NCBI RefSeq assembly: GCF_004769525.1
Contig: NZ_RQFT01000002.1
Coordinates: forward strand, 1-64,000
Direction of reading: 5' to 3'
From: Leptospira bouyouniensis
Lineage (GTDB): Bacteria; Spirochaetota; Leptospiria; Leptospirales; Leptospiraceae
Length of the DNA: 64,000 bases
Of the stretch, positions 1 through 7,587 are shown piece after piece; the first letter of the stretch is position 1; every line of letters starts with the position of its first letter. Position numbers and translations under genes: made by a program. The notes below the pieces were generated by a model that ran no database searches, was not told the DNA's origin, and saw nothing but the letters and a program-made list of their open reading frames with translations.

Positions 1-78
1 AAACCAAGAAAGGTTACCAAAAAGTATTACCCTTCTCCTGACGCATGAACGTTAACCATGTCTTGAAGTCATACCTAA

Positions 79-2961
79 ATGATTACAAAAAATAACATAC
101 AAGAAGCTTACGAGAAATTAAAATATTTCTCCTTCTATGATAAGACATTCGTTCATTTAAAAGAACAAATAATCGAATTCGAAAGTAAAGATGCAAAAAA
201 GAAACTGAGCATACTTGCGGACAATTTTAATATAAAAAAAGAAGATTATTTCCAAAACTTAATCAATAAAATACAAATACATGTAACTCCAAAAGGAATC
301 GAATGCGAAGATGATAAATATGATTTCGTATCTGTTTTATCTGGAAACGAAAGAATAAAAATAAAATCGTTAAACTACTATATTAAAGCTCCAATAGAAA
401 TACATATTTTGAATATCTTATGGATTGGTTATTCATTAATCAAGCTACCAAACATAAACGAAAAACACATTTTCGCAAATAAGTTAGATATCAATTACGC
501 TGGTAATCTCAAGAATGGTAAAAAAACATTTATACCATACTTTGAAAATTATCAGTCTTGGCTAAATAATGCACTTACGACAAGCGAATCTCTTGCAAAA
601 GAAAATAAAAACTTTATAATAATAAGTCTAGATATTAAAAGATTTTATTATTCAATACGCCAGACTATTAAAGAATTATCAGGTGAACTGGAATCCAATT
701 ATGAATTCAAAAATTATCTCACCAGAATTAACGTTTCGGTTAACAAAAAATGGGATTTACTTCTCGGAATAAACCAGGATGAATCTGTATTCTCTTTGCC
801 AATAGGTCTTTTGTCTTCAGGTATATTGGCAAACTATTATTGTAAACATATCGATGAAAAAATTCAATCAACAGCAGGAATTAGATACTATGGAAGATAC
901 GTTGACGACATCATTATAATTAAAGAAATAAGCAAAAAAACGAAATATACTAATTCTAACAAAATAATCTCAGATCACCTAGTAGATCCAAAAATACTCA
1001 GCAAAATTCCAAACAATGACAATTATGTTTTTACTGATAATCATAATTTAGAAATTCAACCTGAGAAACTAAAACTTTTTTTATTTAGTGGAAAAAGTAG
1101 CTTAAAGCAGATTGAATTAATTAAAAATGAATTATTAAAAAATTCAAGTGAAGTCAACTTAATCCCTGATATGGAAATGGTATACAAGAATCTTGACAAA
1201 ATACCATTCGAAATCAAAGCAAATGATAAACGATTTAAGCTTCGCGATATTCAATCTATCGAAAACAATAAGTTTGAAGTATCGAAACTACTTTCACAAG
1301 CAATCTATATTCAAAAATATTGTGACGTAAATTTAGAGGAAAAGCAAAAATTATTTAGAAATCTTGATAAAATTTTTAAAGGGAAATATATATTAGAATA
1401 TAGAAATCTTTGGTCAAAATATTTAGTATGTTTAGTAATTTTCGAACGCCAAACAGAACTTCTAAATTTTATAAACCGAACTCAAAAATTGATTTCAAGG
1501 ATAGTCTTTGATTCCGAAATTGAAAAGCCTCAAGTTATCGAAAGTCTTAAAAACGAATTTATTATTTCCCTCAATCTAGCTTTATCTGGCAATTTCGAAT
1601 TTCATAAAAAGATCAAACGTAGAATCCTACGGAGAAAGAGTTTTATTTCCTCCGACTCAATTTATAATATTATTACAGAGAAAACGTCCGATGAATTGCT
1701 AACAAATTACAGAAGATCATATTTTCTTGATCCAGTATATTATAGAATGGAGGGGATATTCCTATTCGAAGAATATTTCGATCAATCAATAAATCTGTAT
1801 TCATATAATCTTTCGGAACGGAGAAATTTGACTTTCAGAAAAGGAGATTCTTGGTATTTATATTTCCCAAGATATATCAAATACTGGGAAATATATAATG
1901 GATTCTATCTAATTTCATTATTCAGAAATCAAACTGAAAACATCATTTACTCTACCTTAAATAGAATCTCTTTAAACTTATACTGGAAACTCAACTTTAA
2001 ACGATTTTTCGATCCAACTTTTCTAGAAAATGTTCTTAAAAAGCAGTATATAAATACAAAACCAGAATTCTTCGGAGATATTATGATAAATTCCTTTGAT
2101 GCAAAATTTTCCGAAAAAACAAAATCTTCACTTTATGTGGCTGTACCTAGTTTCAAAGTAACGGAAGACCACTTAAAAGTTTCTCTAAAACCAGATTATA
2201 AAATTTATTTACAGACATTTGTGCAGTTTTCAAAACTTTTAAACGAAATAAGCCAAAAGAAAGTAGATTTTCTTACATTTCCAGAGTTATCTATTCCTCA
2301 TCAATTTCTAGGTGCTTTAGTTAATTTTTCAAAGGATTTCCAAACGACCGTCTCAGCAGGTTTAGAATATATAATAATAAATAATACAGTTTATAATATT
2401 TCAGTAACAATAATACCGTCGCAAAATAGTAAATTTAAGTTTGCTAATATATTTTTCAGAATTAAAAACCATTACTCTCCTGAAGAAATTAAAACCATTG
2501 AAGAAATAGAATTATTGCGACCGGTTTTAAAAAAATCTATTTACTATTTATTTAATTGGAATTCAGTTACTTTTACTCTTTTTAATTGCTTTGAACTCTC
2601 TAATATTTCACATAGATCTTTGTTTAAAGGTAGAATAGATTTGATTTTCGGAATATTACTTAATAAAGATCGATTTTATTATGATAGTATTGCGCAATCT
2701 ACTGTCCGTGATTTGCATTGTTTTTTATTAAATGTCAATAGTAGCAAATATAAAGGTACTTTTTTACTCCAACCAACAAGTAGTGATTTGATGTATCTAG
2801 CAGAATTAAAAGGTGGTATTGACCCCTATTTTCTATTAGAAACGGTCAAAGTAAATGAATTAAGAAATTTTCAAATCAAATATTTGTCTGGTTATAGAGA
2901 CGAGAAACCAAAATACAAGCCATTACCACCTGACTTTACGATGGATGAAAAACGAAAATAA
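79..2961 (+). CDS. DRT1-type defence reverse transcriptase fused to a nitrilase-like domain
   Basis: 960 aa. The N-terminal half is a reverse transcriptase: motif A has D185 in SLDIKRFYYS, motif B is GLLSSGILAN at residues 243-252, and the catalytic YVDD is at 274-277. After a long middle region, the C-terminal third (about 700-940) resembles a carbon-nitrogen hydrolase, with candidate triad E736 in FPELSIP, K796 in FRIKN and C837 in FNCFE. RT plus C-terminal nitrilase is the architecture of the UG1/UG5 group of unknown-group RTs; UG1 is the anti-phage system DRT type 1. Such proteins are thought to act inside infected cells; the nitrilase substrate is unknown. It is the first gene in the window, and the 78 bases before it show no clear ribosome site. 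An HNH nuclease lies 1.1 kb downstream, consistent with a defence island. Retron and group II intron RTs are unlikely because of the fused domain. The RT and nitrilase motifs are seen; the anti-phage role is inferred. Confidence 0.9.
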   Translation: MITKNNIQEAYEKLKYFSFYDKTFVHLKEQIIEFESKDAKKKLSILADNFNIKKEDYFQNLINKIQIHVTPKGIECEDDKYDFVSVLSGNERIKIKSLNYYIKAPIEIHILNILWIGYSLIKLPNINEKHIFANKLDINYAGNLKNGKKTFIPYFENYQSWLNNALTTSESLAKENKNFIIISLDIKRFYYSIRQTIKELSGELESNYEFKNYLTRINVSVNKKWDLLLGINQDESVFSLPIGLLSSGILANYYCKHIDEKIQSTAGIRYYGRYVDDIIIIKEISKKTKYTNSNKIISDHLVDPKILSKIPNNDNYVFTDNHNLEIQPEKLKLFLFSGKSSLKQIELIKNELLKNSSEVNLIPDMEMVYKNLDKIPFEIKANDKRFKLRDIQSIENNKFEVSKLLSQAIYIQKYCDVNLEEKQKLFRNLDKIFKGKYILEYRNLWSKYLVCLVIFERQTELLNFINRTQKLISRIVFDSEIEKPQVIESLKNEFIISLNLALSGNFEFHKKIKRRILRRKSFISSDSIYNIITEKTSDELLTNYRRSYFLDPVYYRMEGIFLFEEYFDQSINLYSYNLSERRNLTFRKGDSWYLYFPRYIKYWEIYNGFYLISLFRNQTENIIYSTLNRISLNLYWKLNFKRFFDPTFLENVLKKQYINTKPEFFGDIMINSFDAKFSEKTKSSLYVAVPSFKVTEDHLKVSLKPDYKIYLQTFVQFSKLLNEISQKKVDFLTFPELSIPHQFLGALVNFSKDFQTTVSAGLEYIIINNTVYNISVTIIPSQNSKFKFANIFFRIKNHYSPEEIKTIEEIELLRPVLKKSIYYLFNWNSVTFTLFNCFELSNISHRSLFKGRIDLIFGILLNKDRFYYDSIAQSTVRDLHCFLLNVNSSKYKGTFLLQPTSSDLMYLAELKGGIDPYFLLETVKVNELRNFQIKYLSGYRDEKPKYKPLPPDFTMDEKRK

Positions 2962-2975
2962 TTTGTTACGTCGGC

Positions 2976-3061
2976 TAACTACGACTTACCGCTTCGCTTC
3001 GGCACAAGGCCTCGCTAGTCCTTAAGTCCCATCGGGACTCTTAGTCGGGGGATCTGAGTTA
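2976..3061 (+). other. Hairpin-rich element just downstream of the RT gene
   Basis: This block is more GC-rich than its surroundings. It has outer arms TAACT (2976-2980) and AGTTA (3057-3061), next-inner arms CGACTTA and TTAGTCG with one mismatch, and a small hairpin AGTCCC-ATC-GGGACT at 3025-3039. It could terminate the RT transcript, be a structured RNA or be a recombination site. It lacks a proper poly-T tail and does not fit the integron attC consensus. Confidence 0.4.
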
Positions 3062-3100
3062 TTCTCACTAAATTAACTTCTAAAAATAAATATCAAATCT

Positions 3101-3409
3101 ATGAAACATTCATTCTTAAGGCTCAGAAATATCAATATTTCCAATATTGTATTAGTTATGTTAATCTTACAATTCACAACACTCCATTCTGAAAAAAAAG
3201 AAAAGCCAATTGATTTCACACAATATGAATTGAAAGAAAATTATTACATAGATTGTCCCAAGAAAAGAGAATGTTTCAAAAATTGTGCAAACAACTATGT
3301 TGCAATGCCTGGGCACAGTTTCGATAAGTTCAATACTATTAACCAAATTAAAATAAGGGACTGCACTAGCAAATGCCAAGAAGTAATTTGTACAGCAAAT
3401 CAGAATTAA
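3101..3409 (+). CDS. Small secreted six-cysteine protein
   Basis: 102 aa with an N-terminal hydrophobic segment (about residues 13-30), so probably exported. The mature part has six cysteines at 52, 58, 62, 88, 92 and 97, giving C-x5-C-x3-C followed by C-x3-C-x4-C. A second gene at 33726-34022 has the same spacing, the first three cysteines at the same residue numbers, and a PIDF motif after the signal. I recognise no known family. The cysteine pattern suggests a disulfide-stabilised periplasmic or secreted protein. It sits between the RT gene and an unknown membrane protein. Confidence 0.7.
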   Translation: MKHSFLRLRNINISNIVLVMLILQFTTLHSEKKEKPIDFTQYELKENYYIDCPKKRECFKNCANNYVAMPGHSFDKFNTINQIKIRDCTSKCQEVICTANQN

Positions 3410-3658
3410 CCTTCTAATGTATAATTATTAATAACCTTTTATCTAAGAGGAACCATTTGCTCTTTTATTTTAAACCACTGTGGCCAACAGCACGGAAACG
3501 TTACACTTAGCAACTTCGACTTTAGGATTCTATCCCAAGCACTCCCCTACTGATCTATCAAATTTGTACCGTAGGGAAGTAGGTTCGAAGCAAACCTCAT
3601 TTATTCTAGTTCGACTTGCAAAATTTTTGAGAGATTGAAACTTCATTTCAAAGATAAC

Positions 3659-3949
3659 ATGAAAGGCAAAAGCGTTAAACTTACACTCTTACTTTTGCTA
3701 ACTTTGAGTATTCCCGTTTCGTTTGTTCTCTCAATAGCAGTTGGTACAACCATGAAATATGAAACAGAACTAGGTCAATTCCCTACATACATTGACCCTG
3801 CTTCCATTCCAAACGACCCGGAACAACAAAAAGTTTTTCTAAATGAAATACACGAAAGCCTCCTTTTTCAATATCATCTACTTAGAATTTGGTGGCTACC
3901 AGCATCAATTCTACTAGTAATTCTCTTTTTCAGTACTCTTAAAAAATAA
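3659..3949 (+). CDS. Small membrane protein, two predicted helices
   Basis: 96 aa from the ATG at 3659; the frame opens at 3635 with another ATG, but the later start places a lysine-rich N terminus directly before the first hydrophobic helix (about residues 6-25). A second helix lies at the C terminus (WWLPASILLVILFF). The roughly 45-residue loop between them is acidic and proline-containing. No family recognised. It lies within a run of defence genes, but nothing shows that it takes part in defence. Confidence 0.55.
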   Translation: MKGKSVKLTLLLLLTLSIPVSFVLSIAVGTTMKYETELGQFPTYIDPASIPNDPEQQKVFLNEIHESLLFQYHLLRIWWLPASILLVILFFSTLKK

Positions 3950-4082
3950 AAAGCGAATCTAAAATTGATTCCATTTGTGCCAAAAGCGCACTCATGTTAA
4001 TTATTATGTTTTAGGTACTAAGGCCTCACTTTTGGCAAACATTTCAACAGAATTACTCACTAGGACGGTCATCTGGTAATAA

Positions 4083-4892
4083 ATGAATATGATAGATTTA
4101 AAAATAGGACAAGAGATTTCAAATGAACAATTAACGAAGATATTTGAAGTCGGTAATATGGGAGGAATGAGAAAAAGTTTAAAAAATAATCTTTTAGTTC
4201 TCATCTCGGATCCATACAAAGGATTTTATACAGACCGATGGGATGGAAATGTATTATATTACACGGGAACGGGTAAAATAGGTGATCAAAAATTAGAAAA
4301 ACAAAATGCCGATTTAGCTGATTCAATTAGAACTGGGTTGCAAATACACTTATTTGAAGTTTTTAATCCCAAAAAATATTTCTACCATGGAAAAGTTAGA
4401 TTTACTGGTGAATTATTAAAAGAAAAGCAGAAAGATATCGAAGGAAAAAATAGAGAAGTAATTATCTTTCCTTTAGAAAAAATTGAACACAACTACCTAG
4501 TAGAACTTGAATATTTAAAACATAAAGAGAATTTATCAGATTCAGAAATTAATAATAAGAGTTCAACAGAAATCAAACAACTCCTGGATAATTATAAACC
4601 AAAGCCACCTAGCAAAAGACTAATTTCATCCATTTTTTATGAAAGAAATTCGATTCTAAAAGAATACGTTAAAAGAAGGGCTGATGGTAAATGTGAACTC
4701 TGCAACTGTAATGCACCCTTCTTAGATAACAAAGGAATCCCTTTCTTAGAGGTACATCACATTATCTGGTTATCAAGAAATGGTGAGGATTCAATTGAAA
4801 ATACTGTAGCACTTTGTCCAAACTGTCATAGAAAAATGCATATTCTTGAAGACAAAAATGATATGGAGAAACTTTTACGAATCTCAAAATAA
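4083..4892 (+). CDS. SRA-like/HNH endonuclease, McrA-like type IV restriction
   Basis: 269 aa. The N-terminal half carries YTGTGKIGDQ at residues 60-69, a pattern typical of SRA-like modified-base-reading domains in ScoMcrA-like nucleases. The C terminus is an HNH nuclease: zinc pairs C204/C207 and C245/C248, core H225-H226 in EVHHI, N240, and H249 in CPNCHRKMH. Such enzymes cut foreign DNA carrying modified bases (methylated, hydroxymethylated or phosphorothioated), a form of phage defence. The start at 4083 gives a complete N-terminal domain; an alternative ATG lies two codons later. It follows the RT-nitrilase gene on the same strand. The nuclease domain is certain; which modification is recognised cannot be read from sequence. 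Confidence 0.85.
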   Translation: MNMIDLKIGQEISNEQLTKIFEVGNMGGMRKSLKNNLLVLISDPYKGFYTDRWDGNVLYYTGTGKIGDQKLEKQNADLADSIRTGLQIHLFEVFNPKKYFYHGKVRFTGELLKEKQKDIEGKNREVIIFPLEKIEHNYLVELEYLKHKENLSDSEINNKSSTEIKQLLDNYKPKPPSKRLISSIFYERNSILKEYVKRRADGKCELCNCNAPFLDNKGIPFLEVHHIIWLSRNGEDSIENTVALCPNCHRKMHILEDKNDMEKLLRISK

Positions 4893-5586
4893 TTCTCAGA
4901 CGGCACATAACAACGATTTTCTAAATCATTATAGGCCTATGCTATGATCAAACGAGTTTAGCATTTTTTCTTTTCTTACCTCTCTCTCCAACATCCAAAC
5001 CCGCTTCTGTAACTCATGGGGCGGAGCTATACCCTCATAGTTTTTCCACTTCCAATCTTCACTCCCTTCCCCACCGCAATGACCCCCTACTACTCCTGAA
5101 TGTCGCAGTCGATTCTTGGTTCAAAGAAAATCGAGTTCGATCCCAATTTTTTTCTTCGTACTATTTTCCTAAAAAAAAAATTTTTTATGCTAAAAGCTAA
5201 ATGGATTCCTCTGTAATTGAAATCCATATCTCCAATGATCCCGAATGGAAACGCATATGCGAAACTCCAAGCCATTCCTTACCCTTGCGAATACGGACGG
5301 AATCAATCATATATTTACATTAATTTCTACCAATATCGATCATCCGATGAATCAGCTTTTTACATTCTGAAATGATAAAATTTTATTAAAATCTACCTTC
5401 CCCACTTCAATTTTTGATGAAAAATTGCCAATTTTCACCCAAACAGAACGAATTTTGAAGAAAACTTAAAAAAAATCCCCATTTCCCAAATTTTTTTCAA
5501 TAAATATCGATAAATTGCAAAAGGAGTTCTCCGATATCCGAAAACTTTGTAAAATCTAGGTAATTATAAGTACTAGGAGAATAGAT
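4893..5586. other. AT-rich non-coding region between defence and replication modules
   Basis: About 690 bases with no convincing gene. It contains long A and T runs (around 5166-5185 and 5455-5510) and ends with the block GTTCTCCGATATCCGA at 5526-5541, which recurs with one mismatch at 6298-6313 on the other side of the HTH gene. The last bases form a good ribosome site (AGGAGA, 5575-5580) for the HTH gene. It may be part of a replication origin or a control region. Confidence 0.4.
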
Positions 5587-5970
5587 ATGGAAAATCTATT
5601 AGAAACAAAAGAAGAGAGTATTCTGACTCAAGACCAAATTCAAAATGCTGTGATGATTATCCAGGCATTGCATAAAAGAAAAGATAGCTTCCAGATCCTT
5701 TTCCCTGAACTATCAGCCGAAAAACAGAATGCTCTGCACTTTATAAGTGAAGGGAAAAGCTATCGTGAGGCTGCAGTGATAATAAAAAGGAATCATACGA
5801 TCATTACCCAATGGGCCAAGAATGATCCAAAATTCAAAAAGGCACTTGATGAAGTTAAAATGGAGATCCAAAAATCCATTCGCCTGAAAGAGATGCTAAG
5901 TCAGGCAGTAAATGAAATGAAAACCTCCACTTCACAAAATAATGAAGATTTGAGGACCCAAGTCATTTAA
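5587..5970 (+). CDS. Small HTH DNA-binding protein upstream of rep
   Basis: 127 aa. A homeodomain-like helix-turn-helix is visible at about residues 57-85 (GKSYREAAVIIKRNHTIITQ), of the kind used by phage terminase small subunits and plasmid regulators, followed by a charged helix. The start is supported by AGGAGA six bases upstream. It sits directly before the repeats, the hairpin and the HUH Rep gene, so a role in control of replication or copy number is plausible but inferred. Confidence 0.7.
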   Translation: MENLLETKEESILTQDQIQNAVMIIQALHKRKDSFQILFPELSAEKQNALHFISEGKSYREAAVIIKRNHTIITQWAKNDPKFKKALDEVKMEIQKSIRLKEMLSQAVNEMKTSTSQNNEDLRTQVI

Positions 5971-6021
5971 TAGACTCACTCTTTTCAGATTCCCTGATTC
6001 CTTTTCAGGAGATCTATTGTA

Positions 6022-6151
6022 GTTGCAGCAATTGCAGCACATAATGCGCGTTTGTGTAAGTGGGGGTTTCTCCGAGTATATACTCGGAAGAACCCCGGAA
6101 ATAAAAAAATCCATCTGACAAATCCCAATACTAAATGCATCAAATGCAGCA
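6022..6151. repeat. Origin-like block: paired iteron-like repeats flanking a long hairpin
   Basis: Two copies of TTGCAGCA start at 6023 and 6032, nine bases apart. A second pair (ATGCATCA and ATGCAGCA) starts at 6135 and 6144, again nine apart. Between the pairs, 6063-6096 is a near-perfect 34-nt inverted repeat centred on the 16-bp palindrome CCGAGTATATACTCGG. No T-run follows on either strand, so it is not a typical terminator. Lying between an HTH gene and an HUH Rep gene, it is a good candidate for a replication origin. Confidence 0.55.
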
Positions 6152-6297
6152 GTATGGAATCAAATTGCATAAGTTTATTATAATAATATCAATTACCGAA
6201 TTTTTAAGACCCCGTTTTATGAAGTTAATAATTTGAGATTCTAAAAATTTTTTTCGTACAGCAAAAATGAAAAAAATTCCAAAAATATGCGATATCG

Positions 6298-6313
6298 GTT
6301 CTCCGATATTCGA
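6298..6313. repeat. Second copy of a 16-bp direct repeat flanking the HTH gene
   Basis: GTTCTCCGATATTCGA matches 5526-5541 with one mismatch. The two copies flank the HTH gene and the iteron/hairpin block. The second copy is extended by an upstream CGATATCG palindrome. It may be a binding site for Rep or for the HTH protein. Confidence 0.45.
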
Positions 6314-6452
6314 TTTTTTTATAGAATTTAGTCAAGGCGATCACTTGGCGACCTAAAAGCCCTCCTTTTGAAAACCCCAGAAAGTGCGATGACCCAAAGT
6401 CTTCGTGATCTGTTGTCGGACTTTCGAAGTTTTAAAAGCGGGAGGGCCGTAT

Positions 6453-7439
6453 ATGGTCGAGCTATGTCTACAGGAATTAGCGGAAGAAAGGTTTAAGAGA
6501 AACAGGATAGTCAATATCTGCGAAGGAAGATGGGATAAATTGCAAAGAGAGTACGGAAAAGAATCAATGAACATAAGGCATGTTAAACGAGTCACGAACA
6601 GAATCACTTGGAATTTTCTTAAGAAGTACAATAAGAAAAACCATGAGGTATATAGCAAGATTGGATACATGGGATATGCATTCACAATAAAGAGAGGTGA
6701 TAAAGAAGCGGATATGAAGGAATTGAAAGTGGCACTTCAAAAAGCATTAAAACAAATAAATTTTGAAGTTTACGGGTATAATATTTATGGATTAGAAATA
6801 CCTATCATGACCTTTGAAGGCAATGGAATCGATGGTAAATACAATCCTCACCTCCATGGTTATGTTTTAATCCCGAAAGGAGAAGTGAGAAACTTTAAAA
6901 GGATACTAAGAGTAGAACTAGCGAAATCATTGATCAATCTCCCAAAACTAAATGGTCCTAGAAGGAAGCCAAATAAGCTATGGATGCAGAAAATAAAAGG
7001 AGATGGTATCGCATACTTTGGATATTGCGGACGAGAAGAATCACCTGAACATGGACAAGAAATGGATAAACTTGATTGGGATTTGTCTTCCTTTGGATTT
7101 GTATCAGAACCAAACCACAAAAGGAGCAAACGCCTCATGAAAAGGATTTATCGCAGATTCCCTGAAACAGAACTCAATTCTGAATTATTCCATCGCGTCA
7201 TTTGCATGTTACACTGGATTCATAAACGAAAGTCTATGCCTTATTATTTAAAAACTTTCATTCCTCCTTTTGAAACATTCAGTTTCCCTAAGGAACAAAA
7301 GAAAAAAAAGAAAAGTTCTAACCCATACCAAACGAAAGAACCGATTCTCAGTAGCATTCCAATTTCAGACACGAATTCCCATGATCAAATCATTTGGAAC
7401 CAATGCAGCACCCCCGGAAATTCAATCCCTGTGAATTGA
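6453..7439 (+). CDS. HUH-type replication initiator (Rep)
   Basis: 328 aa from the ATG at 6453, chosen because GGAGG lies seven bases upstream (6441-6445); the open frame extends to 6405. The HUH motif is H133-L-H135 in NPHLHGYVL, which binds the metal. Two candidate nicking tyrosines, Y188 and Y191, lie in AYFGYCGREE, the normal order for rolling-circle Rep proteins. The C terminus is basic with a lysine run. Such proteins nick the double-strand origin and attach to the 5' end to start rolling-circle replication. The origin-like repeats just upstream support this. An HUH transposase (IS91/IS200 type) is the main alternative, but I see no element ends. Confidence 0.75.
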   Translation: MVELCLQELAEERFKRNRIVNICEGRWDKLQREYGKESMNIRHVKRVTNRITWNFLKKYNKKNHEVYSKIGYMGYAFTIKRGDKEADMKELKVALQKALKQINFEVYGYNIYGLEIPIMTFEGNGIDGKYNPHLHGYVLIPKGEVRNFKRILRVELAKSLINLPKLNGPRRKPNKLWMQKIKGDGIAYFGYCGREESPEHGQEMDKLDWDLSSFGFVSEPNHKRSKRLMKRIYRRFPETELNSELFHRVICMLHWIHKRKSMPYYLKTFIPPFETFSFPKEQKKKKKSSNPYQTKEPILSSIPISDTNSHDQIIWNQCSTPGNSIPVN

Positions 7440-7466
7440 ATCCCTCTGCTGTATTTGGTGTAAAAA

Positions 7467-7517
7467 TTCGACAATTTCGACAAATTCGACAGTAAACGAG
7501 TCGGTTTTGTCGAATTT
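7467..7517. terminator. Repeats and hairpin between convergent genes
   Basis: TTCGACA occurs three times with a nine-base period (7467, 7476, 7485), and its inverted copy TGTCGAA is at 7508-7514. AAATTCGACA and TGTCGAATTT can form a 10-bp stem. It lies between rep (plus) and the AAA pseudogene (minus), so a bidirectional terminator or a protein-binding site is likely. Confidence 0.5.
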
Positions 7518-7587
7518 TAGAGATGGATTTTACTTTCTAATCGATATTAGGTGCTGAAAATGATGTACGATTCTAAATCAGAAGTGA

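Noticed and set aside
79..2961. Retron or group II intron reverse transcriptase
   Set aside because: The protein has a long middle region and a C-terminal nitrilase-like domain, no maturase or HNH domain, and no msr/msd-like RNA directly upstream within the window.
2962..4082. Integron gene cassettes with attC sites
   Set aside because: Small genes with hairpin-like spacers suggested cassettes, but the arms do not fit the RYYYAAC/GTTRRRY consensus, and the spacers are unlike each other.
6063..6096. Simple rho-independent terminator for the HTH gene
   Set aside because: No T-run follows on either strand, and the symmetric repeat pairs point to an origin or binding site.
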